A stretch of 64,000 bases of DNA from positions 46,418,487 through 46,482,486 of the forward strand of contig OZ007570.1 of the NCBI GenBank assembly GCA_963931925.1, in the 5' to 3' direction. The translations under genes and the position numbers were made by a program. This document shows, piece by piece, positions 10,386-33,311 of the stretch. The DNA is from Onchidella celtica. Its lineage: Eukaryota > Mollusca > Gastropoda > Systellommatophora > Onchidiidae. The stretch's first letter is position 1. Every line of letters starts with the position of its first letter. The notes below the pieces were generated by a model. It ran no database searches and was not told the origin of the DNA. It worked only from the letters and a program-made list of their open reading frames with translations.

Positions 10386-11030
10386 TCAGGGGCTGATTGG
10401 AACGTGGCAGTCAGAATACTAGATCTAGAATCTAGATCTAGATCTAGTCTAGATTCTAGATCTATTTTAAAGCCACATCTTTCTTCTTCACACACTGTGT
10501 AGTCTTATGACTTGGGCTATAGCCTACTCAGAGCTATGTCGTCAAGGTCTGACGTTTCCTGTTTGGCGTGTGATATTTTTAACCGCAACCGTGTAATCCA
10601 AAGCCTCAAACTGCATCCATAAAACCTAGACTAGATTTACATCTAATCCTGACCTCTGGCTTTGTTTTCTGTCATTTAATTCTGAGCCCGACGAGGGTCT
10701 GTGGCCCATGACCAATCATTGAACTGAATATAGATCTAGATCTAGATCACATTATTTCACAATTCATTGATCTCAGGGATGGGAATTCTCAGGAAATTTC
10801 CTGATTTCAGGATTTTCAAAATCCTGTTGCCTTAGTAAACACTATTTTGTTTGATGTCAGATATGTGAATTGGCCTTTTACTTGTTTAGTGTGTGTATGG
10901 CGGTTGGCAGTGATGGGGTGGGCATAAAATTCAGGAAGTTTCCCTGTCCTTAGTTCCCATCCCTGTGATCTAGTCTGTGTAATCATTTAAAAAATTTTAA
11001 AGATAGAGATAGATCTAGAATCTAATTGGG
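10386..11030. repeat. AGATCTAG-rich palindromic cluster
   Basis: Imperfect palindromes of TCTAGATCTAGA type occur at about 10421-10465, 10728-10747 and 11003-11022. The first can fold as a long hairpin centred near 10443. Similar motifs recur at 16790-16870 and 17193. Confidence 0.7.
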
Positions 11031-11754
11031 ATGCTTGGTTTCACGAAGATTATCATATAATTAACTTGACCAGTGTTCAGACTTCAGTATTACCATGTCA
11101 TTTTATAAATTATTAAACAGCCAGTGATGATGCAGGCTTTGTCACCTTGGCTGGTGGGGAGTTCCTGCGCCAGTCAAGAAAACACGCTAAATTACCAGTG
11201 ACTAAAGAGGGGACTTTTGAGCGGGCTTATCAAAAGGTTGTGTTTAAATAGTATTTGTATGGGACAAAGAAAGAAGAAAGAAAGAACGAAAGCGCAGGTT
11301 AGGGGAGGCCTTCATCATATTATGTTTGTTGACTTTTTGGTAAGTGGCGCGGACAGGGGGAAGACCTTCTGGCTGGTGTATCCCTTCATCAGAGGGGTCC
11401 TATTTTTGTGAAATGATATTTTTCAGTTAAGATAAATATTACTTGTAAGTTGTAGGGATGTAGCTCTGAGATACATCTGGGTATCTGGGAGAACTGGACT
11501 GGTTAATTTTCCTGCACACTGATATAATTACGTCTTGCGGTTTTGTTTTTTGTTGTGTAGAGACTATTTTTTGACGGCGGAACTCTGCATTTTGATGGCA
11601 TTTTGATGTAGTCAAATTCCAGGTGTAACTGAGATGATTTGCTCAGTAACAAGTGAAGATACCATACTGATATTGACAATTTTACTTCATTTATTATATT
11701 AAATACAGTCGAATTCATTTTCTTCCTTATTATTTCACAGTAAGACCATCCATC

Positions 11755-21861
<10,107 letters not shown>

Positions 21862-22880
21862 TGGAAATTTTGACTGCATAAATAGTGTGAAATGTTTGAT
21901 TAAGTGGATTAGCAGAGAGAGATTGTGTGCAAGTTGGCTGAGGTGTGGGGTTTGGGGCATGAGTTATTGAGAGACCTACCCCAGAACAAGTTGTCTATAC
22001 TGGAATGTCGTTACAAGTACGTACACCCCCCAAGTTTCTTGCGCTAGTGGTGCGTATTTTGTGACCACAGAGCCAGAGAGTTTCCCCTGACATGATTAAT
22101 TATCCTTTCAGATTTTATTTTTGTTTTCCTCCTGTTTTTTGGTTGAAAGGGTAGGGGGCAGGGTTAGGGATTCTGTAAGATTTAGGGTTGAGGATAAGGA
22201 TGGGGTTAAGGATAGTACATATACGTACATGCCTCTAGTGCAAAATGCTTGGGGTACATGTACATACAAGTAGCAACTTCTACACTGACATTAATTTCTC
22301 ACTTTAATTTGAAATGATGGACATGAATGCAGGTCACAGTTCTGCCCATGAATACAAGAGTGGTCTCTAACTCCACTTCAACTGATTTTGAGAAATTGAG
22401 ATTGAAATTTTTTCGCTATTGATCGTGGACTGTAGTATTTTACATAAATTGCTACAGCTGAACAGTGGATATAGCTCAGTATTTTCTCTATTTGGCTTTG
22501 TAATTACACCACAGTTCCCAAACAACAGCATTGATTTATGTATAGGAGAAGGTTGTGGTGTTGCTTATTAAAGATTTTCATATCAACCTTTCAAATGTAG
22601 ACCTGCACTGTATTTCTGTGAACTTTTCATCTGATCTAACATCACTCTTGTTCAAGGAAAGATCTTGAGGCAAAAAGTAAAAACTTTGAAGCGTTTGTGG
22701 TGTGTGACCAGCAAGACTATTCACCATTTAAAACTGAATAGAATTCTAATGATGCTGTTTCATTATGAGACTCATCTTTGATCAAACAGATCGCTTGATG
22801 CTGTGAAATGTGGAAGTGACAGGTAACAAAACACAGATTTCTTCATGGTTGTTGCTTTAGAATTGTACATTTAAAATAAA
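21862..22880 (+). other. TFG 3' untranslated region, approximate
   Basis: Sequence after the TFG stop. Candidate polyadenylation signals are ATTAAA at 22567 and AATAAA at 22875-22880. The true end is not determinable here. An inverted-repeat element (22014-22270) would lie in this 3' UTR. Confidence 0.4.
22014..22270. mobile_element. GTACGTAC-ended miniature element, copy 1
   Basis: The left end CAAGTACGTACACCCCCCAA mirrors the right end, which in reverse reads CTTGTATGTACATGTACCCC and then CAAGCATTTTGCACTAGAGG. Just inside are CCCTAAC/TTAGGG-like runs. Much of the right two thirds matches 52490-52665 in reverse orientation, so this is a dispersed family. Confidence 0.65.
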
Positions 22881-23212
22881 ATTTATAGTGGGCATGCATA
22901 AGCTTTGATTACGGGAGATGTAAACAGGAATGCACATATGCTGAACTGTTGTCCGGACCTCTTTGGGTTTCATCAATATTTTCCCACTAAATTCTTATAA
23001 TATGCTAGGATGAAGAGGATGAAAGATTTGGATTTCCATTAACAGATTCACTTCATGTGATGGAGCTTGTGGGTTGTTTGAATTCCCAAATTAAGGTTTG
23101 AGTAAAGATTACAGCTCGATTCCCTTTATAATGCTTGCTGTAGATCAGTTAAATACAGGTTGATGGAATTTCAAGATTGTTCCCCCTACAGGAAAAACTG
23201 GGTTAACATTAA

Positions 23213-23434
23213 CCCTTTCAATGTCACAGCCCTGGGACAAAGTGGCAAATTATATTACCAGAGAATCAATGCTGAAACTCTTGGAGAAGAAATTATAATG
23301 CCCTCGTTCGTATTCGCATTTAATACTTTATATCATAGATCCAACCTACCCCCAATTGACCATTATAGCAGTCTTGGTGCATTTATTTAGGAAAATGGCA
23401 GTGATCACTTTAGAGGTCTGTGACACTGAAAGGG
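23213..23434. mobile_element. piggyBac-like miniature element, copy 1
   Basis: TTAA (23209-23212) is followed by CCCTTTCAATGTCACAGCCC. The other end in reverse reads CCCTTTCAGTGTCACAGACC and is followed by CTAA, a one-base change from TTAA. Terminal CCC and a TTAA target are the piggyBac hallmark. 222 bp, non-coding. Confidence 0.75.
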
Positions 23435-23439
23435 CTAAA

Positions 23440-25680
23440 CATGTAACATTACTTGTAACATATGCAACATGAATTTTAGATTGGCTGTTCATAATTCAAA
23501 ACTTAAACTTTGGGCAGATAAAATTGCTTAATAGTGTATTCGGATATGCTTTTGCCAATTTATGAAAAGAGATTAACACATGTTGTTGAACAGTCTTGTG
23601 CAGAAGGTTGTGCTTGTTGTGACAATAAAACATTCTAATGTACACATGCCATGGATTGGATGCATAAATGATGGTTTTAATGAGCTGAGAAGAACAAACA
23701 ATTCTGCACAGCATTCAGGTTTTCATTTGCTTTTGACGCTAAAAGCTTTCTTGCATTCTCTGCCTCAACAATATCTCTTTGTATATTGTAGTGACATTAA
23801 CTTTGATGTTAACACTTCGTTGTGTTTAGAACTTGATAGGGCAGTGTTATCTCAACCTTCTAAGACATCGTTCAACTTTTGCTCACTGATGTCCCGCTAG
23901 TCATAAATTTCATTCTCATATCTCAGCATACATTCAATATGTACTACAAGTAATAATTAAGCATTAAAGCTCATTGTAGGAAATCAGGCTGAATTTGCCA
24001 TAGTTTTTAGGTATAACTTACATGTTGCAACATTCATATTCAGAACCGGGCTTTAGTTCAAGTCATATTGCTGCTCGCTGAGAAATTGACTGATTTCTTG
24101 AACAGTTCTGCACTGGTGATGCATTTGTATGGATGGATTTGCCTAAACCAAGCAAAAATTCACTACACATTTTGAGAACTAAACAGTTAGCCATACAAAC
24201 CTCTTGTTTACATGTAGTGAAAGACGACCATGAAAGTCGACATCCTCAGAATAATGCAGAGTGGTGTTTTGAGCGATTTTGTTACTGATAATAGAATAGT
24301 TCTTACTGAGACACACACATTTTTCAAATACAGAACACTTTTACTGTTTTCTCAGTGAAGTTGACTTTGTATTTTTTGTCTCGAAATTACTGAAGAATGC
24401 ATGTTTACAAATTTTTGGGATCACAGCAAAAGGAAAGAGAGCAAAAAGGCTTTCACTTTTTCACAATGAATAAGAAAAAAAAATTTAAAACACCTGTATG
24501 ATTTTGCTTGATGTTAAGAGGAACTGTTTGTTAATTCTTGGAGTAATCTGCAGAAGGTAAAAAACCATACAAATGTCCACTGAGGTGAACGGAGTGACAA
24601 AGTAAAATGTGTGTGAATTTTTATGTGTTAGAGTACGTCTGAGCCAATATCTAGCTTGTGCAAAATATATTCTATTGTTCATATGTCTTGCAAATAGTAT
24701 TGTGTACATTTACATATCTTAATCTTATCTGCTTGTTTCTGTGAGGATGATGGGACTTAACGTTATTTTATCAAAAAATTGTGCAGCATGTATCTCGGGT
24801 GTATGTGACAGTATATTGGAACGTCATTGGGTGTGCTTGAGATTGATGCAGGACATTCTACTTAGGTGGACATCTGTGGCTGAGGTGTTATCGGCTCATG
24901 TGATAAACAAAATAACTTGAAGGGAATGTAGATATATGATAACTTAAAACTTTGTTGGCCATATTCATATTAGCAAGTGTATCCCTTTTCCTTTTAAAAA
25001 CTGAACTTTTGTACTAAGTGAAAACAGATTGGACTAGTCAAAGAATAAGATGGTGTCTGAAGACCTCATAAACAGGATGGGGATGTATGGAATATTCAAG
25101 GGATGTAATAAATCATCAGAATGTTGTTACTTCCCTTATACTACTCTGAGCTTGATACCCTGTCGTTAGCTTAACCAATTTTTTGCTTCTCCTGCATTGT
25201 CAAGTTAACCAGAGAGCACTGTAAAAATATGTGAAACAAATTTGTCAAATTTAGTTGAACTTAACTGACTCATTATGATAAGCTGCTGTGAGCGGTTCAT
25301 CCAAAAAAAACACTCACTTCAAATAGTACATGAAAGTCACACTGTCAAATATTTTTGTTCTGAAATTTCCAATACTTTGGCATTTTACTAAATTATTTTA
25401 ATGCTCCTTGATAGCCATATTATGAACCCAGTTCTTTCAAAAAGGGTAGTATGAGAACTGTTCTCTGAACAAAACTAGCTGGAAGTCAATTAGTTAAAAC
25501 AACTGCCGGTCAGCTGCTAACTGGGTGGCGGAGACAAATTTTGCAAATTTGTAAAGATTTGGAAATTCACAGAATTCTGCTTAAGCGAACCGAGCTGCGA
25601 TTTTGTTCAGTCTGTGCAGGATAGTATATTTAGACTGTATGCATTTTACTTGGTGCCCCTTACCATAATGATGAACTGAA
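23440..25680. other. Intergenic, no gene recognised
   Basis: AT-rich sequence between TFG and the convergent minus-strand gene. Open frames of 72-106 codons show no motifs. An AATAAA at 23623 could serve a longer TFG transcript. Confidence 0.5.
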
Positions 25681-25686
25681 TATCTT

Positions 25687-25755
25687 CAAGAGAGATGATA
25701 ATAATAATAATACATAGCATTAACAACCAGGCTCTAAGTGCTTTACAACATTTAT
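25687..25755 (-). repeat. SINE/LINE-type 3' tail ending in (AAT)n, copy 3
   Basis: On the minus strand it reads GTAAAGCACTTAGAGCC, then a spacer and ATGCTATGTATTATTATTAT. It matches the GTAAAGCGC-TAGAGC...GCGCTATATA-(AAT)n modules at 55803 and 60561. Confidence 0.55.
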
Positions 25756-26169
25756 GTCATATAGATCACACACACAATACACAGGCATACTCAAAAAAAC
25801 TGGACATTCAAGGTATAGAACAATGACTCTTCAAGTAATGTTTAAAAGGCATAAAATTTGTTAATAGGTCACAGAAGTTCAGAAATCTGTAATACTGATA
25901 GTTCACTTTTTTTTTTTTCAGCTCTATAAAACCAGACAGTGAGATGACTGATAGTAGTTTTTGTCATGGCTGAAACAGTCTTTTTCCACCCAATAAGATA
26001 TACACATATGACTCATTGCCAAATAAGAAGACAGAAATCTCTCACAGAAGTATGCAATTTTGATTTGTAAATAGTGAATCACCTTTAGAAAATAGATGAC
26101 CCTTGAAAGAAGAAAAAGTGTAGATATACTCTTGCTCTACGGAACTGATCAATCACAGAACAAATTCAA

Positions 26170-27480
26170 CTCTTGTGGTAAGAGTTATGGCCCCTTGAGT
26201 ATTACGCACAAACAAGGCTTCTTTTTCTATTTTTATGATTGCAAAATCAACATGGGGACACATTCTTCTTGACAATGCTACAAAGGCCAACTAGTATAAA
26301 GGAGACATAGATGCATGGATGATGTTTCAACATTTCTACACGTAGTTACCACCCCCCCCCCCCCCTGACAAGGAAAATCAGTAGTCATTCAAACATTTTT
26401 TTGTTTCAAAAAGTTTATTCCAAAACTGTCAAGCATTTTAATACCAGTCACATAAGACATGCACAACTCATCAAATCAAATAATATGATGTGTAATTCAC
26501 TGGTATAAATCTAGAACGGAAAGTAGTTATGCCCCTTGAAATCAGATTATTTAACATTGGTGAGTTTTTAGCAAATTTCTAAAGGGTTATCAGCATTTCA
26601 ATATTTATGAAAGAACAAAAGATTCAAAGCTTATCATAACAAATAAACTGACATGTAATTCATGGGCAGTAATTCGAAGTTATGCCCCTTGAAATTGGAT
26701 TTTGACAAAATTTAACAGATTCTATTGAATTTCTCAAAATCTATCAGCATTTGAATACTCCTGTAAGAACTAAAATTGCAAAGCTCATTATGACAAACAG
26801 AATGGTACCTAATTCATAGGAAGAAATCTGAATGGAGAGGTAGTTATGCCCCTTGAAATTGGATTTTGACAAAATTTAACAGATTCTATTGAATTTCTCA
26901 AAATCTATCAGCATTTGAATACTCCTGTAAGAACTGAAATTGCAAAGCTCATTATGACAAACAGAATGGTACCTAATTCATAGGAAGAAATCTGAATGGA
27001 GAGGTAGTTATGCCCCTTGAAATTGGATTTTTCACAAAATTACAAGTTTGTATTGAATGTTTCAAAAGCCATCAACATTTTAATACCCCTGTAAGAAATT
27101 AAAGTGCACATTGAACCATAATGAACAAAATGATGTGTAATTCATCTGATCTGAAGTGTGAGGCAGTTATTCCCCCTGATACTGAATTTTTCACAACATT
27201 AAAAGAGAGTTATATTAAAATCTGTCTCAGTGTCTGTATTTGAATACATCCCTGTAGGATTAAAATACGACGGAAGCTCATCAAAATGAATAAAATGAGA
27301 TGCAATTCATAAAAAACATAAACCTGGAAACTGGATTTTTCACATTATCAAATATTTTTTATCAAATTTCTCAAAGAAATCAGCATTAGAATAATGTGTA
27401 CAGTTCATCGGAATAAATGAATTGACAACAAAAATAGCTGAACTGTGATCTAGTTGTACCTTTCGAAATGATATTTTTTT
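26170..27480. repeat. Tandem repeat, unit about 164 bp, 6-7 copies
   Basis: Units are marked by GTTATGCCCCTTGAAATTGG at about 26526, 26681, 26842 and 27006, with decayed copies near 26184 and 27166. Two adjacent units (about 26683-27007) are almost identical over their whole length, which indicates a recent duplication; outer units are diverged. A 20-bp poly(C) tract lies at about 26347-26366. The array ends about 50 bp before the stop codon of the minus-strand gene and so probably contains its 3' untranslated region. Confidence 0.85.
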
Positions 27481-27527
27481 AACTATGTAGCGCCATAAGA
27501 GTTATTAAAATATAAAAGCAGAACATG

Positions 27528-30500
27528 CTATTTAAACATTTTGACCATAGGAACAACATGATTGGCCACCCAGTGCGTTTTTTTCATGTCCTTTCGATTT
27601 GAAGTCCACAAAATAAAGAGGGGATCTTCATACTGATAAGAAAGGGGTAGAAAAGCCCTTGAGAGTAGTTCCCTATTCTGTGGTGGCCCCAACTGTGGAT
27701 AAAGGGATATTATTCCACATCTAAGAATTTGGGCTGCTGCATGAAGATGCCATGGACCTAAGCATTTTCCGAGCAATCTTGTGTTGAAGACTTCAGTTTC
27801 AAAAATCTGCTCTGTGTCAGACAGTGGTATATCAAGAGGAGAATCTGAAACCGAGACAATCTGGGAAATTATTGTACTTCTATCTATATCGCTACCCAAT
27901 GACAGGAAGTCTGGATCAAGATACAAATCTTTGTTTGATACAAGTTCATGGATTAAGCGACAACGAATCTGCATGTGGCAGTTTTCTGTCCCAAACACCA
28001 AAGTACTCAATGATCTGGCAACACAGTTTCCATCACCAATTGTTAAATTTGGTAAGTAACCATGAGGAGAGTTTGGAGGAGCTATTTTCAAGGCCTCAGT
28101 ATCCAGGTTTATTTTGACAGGTTTAGGGTCAATTGATATTGGAGCAAATATTTGTTTCGAACATAGAGCCTGCATTTCGAGAAAAGAAGAGCAATTCTCC
28201 AGATCATGATAAAAATCCAGAAACAAATGTTTATCTGATTTTGATTTAGTCAAAATTTTGCTGAATAGCTGCCTCTTCACAGGCCTCTTCATATTCACAC
28301 AGTCTTCACCTTCAGAAAGGTTTCCATCCCCACTGACACATTCCTCCTCAACAGCATCACCCCCCTCAATATTTCCATCCCCACCAACAAATTCCTTCTC
28401 AATAGCATCACCCCCATCAACATTTCCATCCCCACCAACAAATTCCTTCTCAATAGCATCACTCCCATCAACATTTCCATCCCCACCAACATATTCCTCC
28501 GCAACAGCACCATCAACATTTCCATCCCCACCAACACATTCCTCCTCAATAGGATTTTCATCCTCGCCAACTTCAAAAATAACAACACCAGTATTTTCCT
28601 TGTGAATATCACCACCATCAACACTATCATCTTCACACCCAGCAATCTTACTTTTAGTCATTCTTTTCGCTTTGCTTCTCTTCACACCAGTGTTGTTTTT
28701 CGTAAGCCACAAGCTTTCTTGAAATTTGGGAACATTTTGAGAAGCACATTCAATATGTAAGCCTGACAAGCATTTAGGACAAAAGCAGGACAGCTGCCTT
28801 GTTGCTATCTTTCCCTCCCTGAGGAATTTGAAAGAGTGTAATTTCTTAATTCCTTTCAAAAGTGGGACGTCAGTTGAAGTGACTGAGCGATCAACTGCAC
28901 CATTTTCTACCAGATGAAATGTCCTAATGCAGTGAGAACAATTCTCATTTGAAAGCTGAAACTGGCTTTGCAAATACTCAAAAATATCCTGGGCATTGGT
29001 AAGTGTGGCTCGACAAGAAGCAACAGACTGTGAGAGAAATGATTTGACAACACCACCACTGGAGTCACATTCACTTTTTCCATGGCGTTCGCCAAAGAAA
29101 CATCTTTCAAAATCATATGTCTGAGCCAATCTACCTAAGTGGTAAACTGGTAACCTTGATTTATACTGTGAACTACAATTGTCTGAAAAAATGATGAAAT
29201 GCAAATTAGAATTCATGGACTGAAGTGTATCATCTAAAACATATTGAACAAAATGTGAATCATGCTTCAAGTCATCAGATATGTAGACCCTGTAACAAGT
29301 CTGTTTTTTCAAGCAGTGTGAACAATGAGTGTAAATAACAACAGGATGAATGGTGACCTGATGTAATCCATAGTAAGCCGACTGAGCCTGATTCTGAAAC
29401 TGACAGGTGTAATTTTCAGCATAATCAAGTACAATAAGTGCACAATCTGTGGGCAAAGATGACTTTAATGAATTAAATTGATGACGCTGCCATTTATCCA
29501 AAAATCTGTGAAGGGTGAAAACCTGCATGCAAGAAACAAAAGTAGAAATCAAGTCACGCATTGAACAAGTTCTGCTAATCAGGTTGGTCTTTTTACCTTT
29601 GCATCTCTCATCGGCAACTTGATCCCAATATTTATATGTCACTGATGCTGTGAGGATACACTTTGCCTGTAAATTTTCCTGAAGTAAGTGAGTTCCACAC
29701 TTGTTGCATTTCCTTTCAACACATTTAAGTGAGGGCCAGTTACCTTCAAAAGGGCAAAGAGTGGAATTTAAAGCATCAGTGACAGATGATAGGGACCCTG
29801 CTACACAAAGAGGCTTAAACATTAACTGCATGTTCTCACAGGTCTCACATAAACACTGTCTGAGCTTCATGCTTTTCATTTTTAAAACATGTTTAGGCCT
29901 ACACCTAAAAAAGTTTCGCTTTGAAACCTTACATGAAGGGTATTTCGACACAAAATCCAAATATATCAGTGAAATAGGTCTATTCAACACTTTTCTCTGT
30001 TTTTTCAGTCTCTTAGAATAAAACCTCTTGTCGGGTATGTCTACAGCAACTGTATCATAAAAAGACACAATCTTCTCTTTGATGGCACTGTGTTTTTTCT
30101 TTCTTGGCTTCTTGGCACTTTGTTTAGGGGGCTCACAGCTGTCTTCTTCCTGACATGATCTACTGAGTCGAAATAGTTTCTTCTTTGTATCAGGAGAGCA
30201 GGAGTTGATCAGCTGTTTCATTATGAAAAGTTTAGTTTTCTTTGATTTAGGCAAAGTTTTGTTAACTCTCCAAACTGCACTGTACTTTGCACTTTTTGTT
30301 GGAGATGCCTCACTGCTAGCTAAAGGAGTTGTGAAGGATGTTGGAGTTGACTGTTGTGAAGGAAGTTCTGTTGACTGTTGTGAAGGAAGTGATGCTGACT
30401 GTTGTGAAGGAAGTGATGTGCTTGATTTTTTCTGTCTCCTCCGTTCATTTTCCCTTTGGTTTATGGCTGCCCTCTCTACTGGAGTCATGGATGCCCTCTG

Positions 30501-31485
30501 AATTCGTTTTCTTTCTCTCCAGTAGCTGCGAGAGTCTTGCACACTCTTTCGAGTGACCTTTTTAGGTTTCTGTATGTGATTAGGATGTGGGCTGGGCGAA
30601 TCTTTTTTGGCTGCTTGCTTTGCTCTCCTGAAATAAAGAAAGTGAATAACCTTTAATTACACACATCTGTGTAGAATTGGGGGATTTCTGTCTCTTTAGA
30701 CCAGTTTGTTTCATAAAGTCACCCCTCTCATCACGTCCAGGGAGATCATTGCGGGGATGTCTTGTCTTTACCAGATAGACCTCCCAGGCTACTACAGTAG
30801 TAATGTCAGTCATGTTGGAACATTTTTTTGAATTTTTCTTTTGTAATTTAAAGTATCAATATGCCATCTGATTCATGGAGTCAACACTTTGTTTTGTGTG
30901 TGACTGTAACATGACGCAATCTGGGGTGTTTATTGCTCACCTTCAGCCATTTCCAATGTCCAGTGCACGGAACTGCATACTTTTAAAGTGCACCTTTGAT
31001 TTTGACAGATAAGCCACAATCATTGACTTTTTCTGATGCTGTAATCCTGAACTGTGCAAAGGATGTTTTTGTTTCCATTTGCCTTCTGGTGCTGATGCAA
31101 CCAGGAGTAAACAAAGCCTTTTGTGGCAAACTGTGGACTCGAAAGGCTCTATTGCAGCATTAAAGAGCAGTCTTGAAAGTAATGAGAGCAAAATGTAGCA
31201 CTCAAAATAACTGCACAGATAAGTGCTGAAATTACCTACATAATGAAAAACAACTCACCTCAATTCCCTTTGCCTTTGGGTCTTCCTCTCTTGTCTCACT
31301 TTCTTTTGATCGCCCGACAAATTATTCAGATAAGTTGACATGTATGATTTCTGTCTCTGTTTGTACTCCTCCCATTGTTGAGGATTCACCTTTAGCCTCT
31401 CTCTATATTCAGCTTGGTATGCTGCACCACTTTTTCTTTCTGGCTTCTTGCTCTTAAAGTTCAAAGCAACGTGCCTCAATTCCAT
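27528..31485 (-). CDS. Transposase-like protein fused to an OTU-type cysteine protease domain, 1108 residues
   Basis: Two coding exons on minus: 31485-31259 (ATG at 31485; acceptor at 31504-31505) and 30627-27528, joined in phase (GAG|GTGAGT donor, TTTATTTCAG acceptor). Residues 1-140 are basic with two related motifs (AEYRERLKVNPQQWEEYKQR and SYWRERKRIQRASMTPVERA). A triple LPSQQS repeat lies at about 150-170. Cys pairs at about 332-340 and 376-396 suggest zinc binding. The core has LDYAENY (D477), FSDNCSSQYKSR (D558) and ERHGKSECDSSGG (H591, D597), a D...D...D layout resembling an RNase H-fold transposase. A second Cys cluster SCFCPKC is near 690. Five 17-residue acidic repeats with GDGN span about 770-850. 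Residues ~915-1105 look like an OTU domain: IGDGNC (D941, C944) and HWVANHVVP (H1099). The frame is fully open over 3 kb. I do not know the superfamily; it may be a live transposon gene or a domesticated one. Confidence 0.8.
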
Positions 31486-31505
31486 GCCAAACTTTGAACT
31501 ATCCT

Positions 31506-33305
31506 GTCAACAGAAATGTAACCAAATTAGAAAGTAGATCAAAATTAATTGCTTCATAAAACAATGTCATTATTTAATGAAGCGCTACCCTCTTTACATT
31601 TTTCCTTACACCTACCATACTGAATTGGACAGCATATTGGCTGTCATACATGTACATATCAAATTTTAATTATTTCCTTTTCTTATATTTCTTTATCAAG
31701 CAGTTTAGTAAAAATACCTAGACCTCACTTGAAAGAACTTCAGATACTGTAAAGCAGAATTAGGCAGAAATAATATTTAATGCTTTTATTCCCTTGATAT
31801 TTTTGATTATATGGCTTTTCTCCTTACATGGCTACAACTAAGTAAGATTCAGTTTAAACTGAAATGACGAAGAAATGTATGAGCACCTTTATATTAAAAA
31901 GTGTCAATTGCTAAATATCCATCACGTTCCTCTACTTTTTTCTGCTTAAAAGAAAAATTATATCAATGCAATGGAGCATCTCAGTCACAGTTACCATTCC
32001 TTCCTATTGCTAACCAGATCCATGAGTCAAGCACATCATTTCTCTCATTAGCCTATAATAGATTATGAAAAATATAAAAAGAATCTTGGGGACAAGGTAA
32101 ATCTCTTCCTTCTTCCAGCAAAAACAAAATTGTTTTGATTTTTTAAATAAAATAGCTGTCCTCTGAATATTTTGAAGCCTATGTCAAACAGACTTTTGAT
32201 TTTTGCACTTGCAACAGAATTTCCTCATCTAAATCAAAATTACAGTCTAGATCTAGTGTAGAAAACATCCTTAGTAAGCTTAAAAATATATTAATTTCCT
32301 TTATTTTGCACAGCAAACACATACTTAAAACTTATCCTTAAGGGACTGTCTTCTTGGCATTCTTGAGGCAAAGTAAAAAAAACAACATATGGACACTTAT
32401 AAACTGGAAAATTGCTAACCTATGACAAAACAAATCCATTCCGTTAAAAATTACATTATTCCCAGATAAACACGGGTTAAAAATATTTCTACATGCTGTA
32501 TGAGAGCTGAATTTCCTTACTTGGCCTCAATGGACAACACAAAATGGCTGTCCTGCTTCTGATTTAAAAAACAAGTAATATGGTTTGGCACAAATGTCCA
32601 AGCAGCTGCACTAGTTTAGCTTAAAACTGAACTTGATTTAAATGCTTTCATGTCATCATGTATTAGATCTAGACCTAAGCCTTGCTGAGTTTTTGAAAGA
32701 TAACTTTAGCTTGAAATCCCTTACTTGGTTTCAATGCATGTCAATGGACTGCGAAACACAACTGTCCAGGCAACTTATTGAGGAAAAGTCAAATATTTAT
32801 TGCAGTGAGATGGGAAATAGTCAGAATGAGAAGAAAATAAAAGAATACAATATAATCAGTGGTAACGTTTAACATGGTGATCAATTGTCGTCTATTTATG
32901 AAATGTATCTCTTTGGGGCCAATTCATGTCCTTACTAGGACCTCGCTGGACAGCGTAACTGATCAACAGATGGATACTGATTTGCTGTCCTGTTATGATT
33001 TCTGAAGATAAGTAAAACAAGTTCGCATGTGCTTATTGGTAATCTTTGACACATCTAATGCTAAACTGGATATATATTTTTCTGTTGTTTCCTTGTGCTA
33101 GTTGATAACACAAGTGATAATATATTATTCGAGTTTAGATCAGTACCTAAATTCATTTTACTTGGCCTCAGTCACACTCAGTGGACTGTTTACAAATTGC
33201 GGTCCACGTCATTTTGAAGACCGAGTCAACAAACATTGCCATGTTAGGCACACAATCCACTCAATATATCAAAATATATATTTAAAACAAAATTCATAAG
33301 AGCAA
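31506..33305 (-). other. Intron 1 of the OTU/transposase-like gene, with degenerate repeats
   Basis: AT-rich. Loose copies of a ~210-bp unit (CTTACTTGGCCTCAATGGAC...GGCTGTCCTG) can be seen near 32510, 32715, 32930 and 33155. No coding exon recognised. Confidence 0.45.
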
Positions 33306-33311
33306 ACTTAC

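Noticed and set aside
22141..22210. Telomere-like TTAGGG/GGGTTAGGG run
   Set aside because: Only a few imperfect units inside a dispersed element. Not an interstitial telomere array.
28258..28605. 115-codon Ser/Pro frame on plus and 116-codon frame on minus over the acidic repeat
   Set aside because: Shadows of the 51-bp coding repeat of the minus-strand gene.
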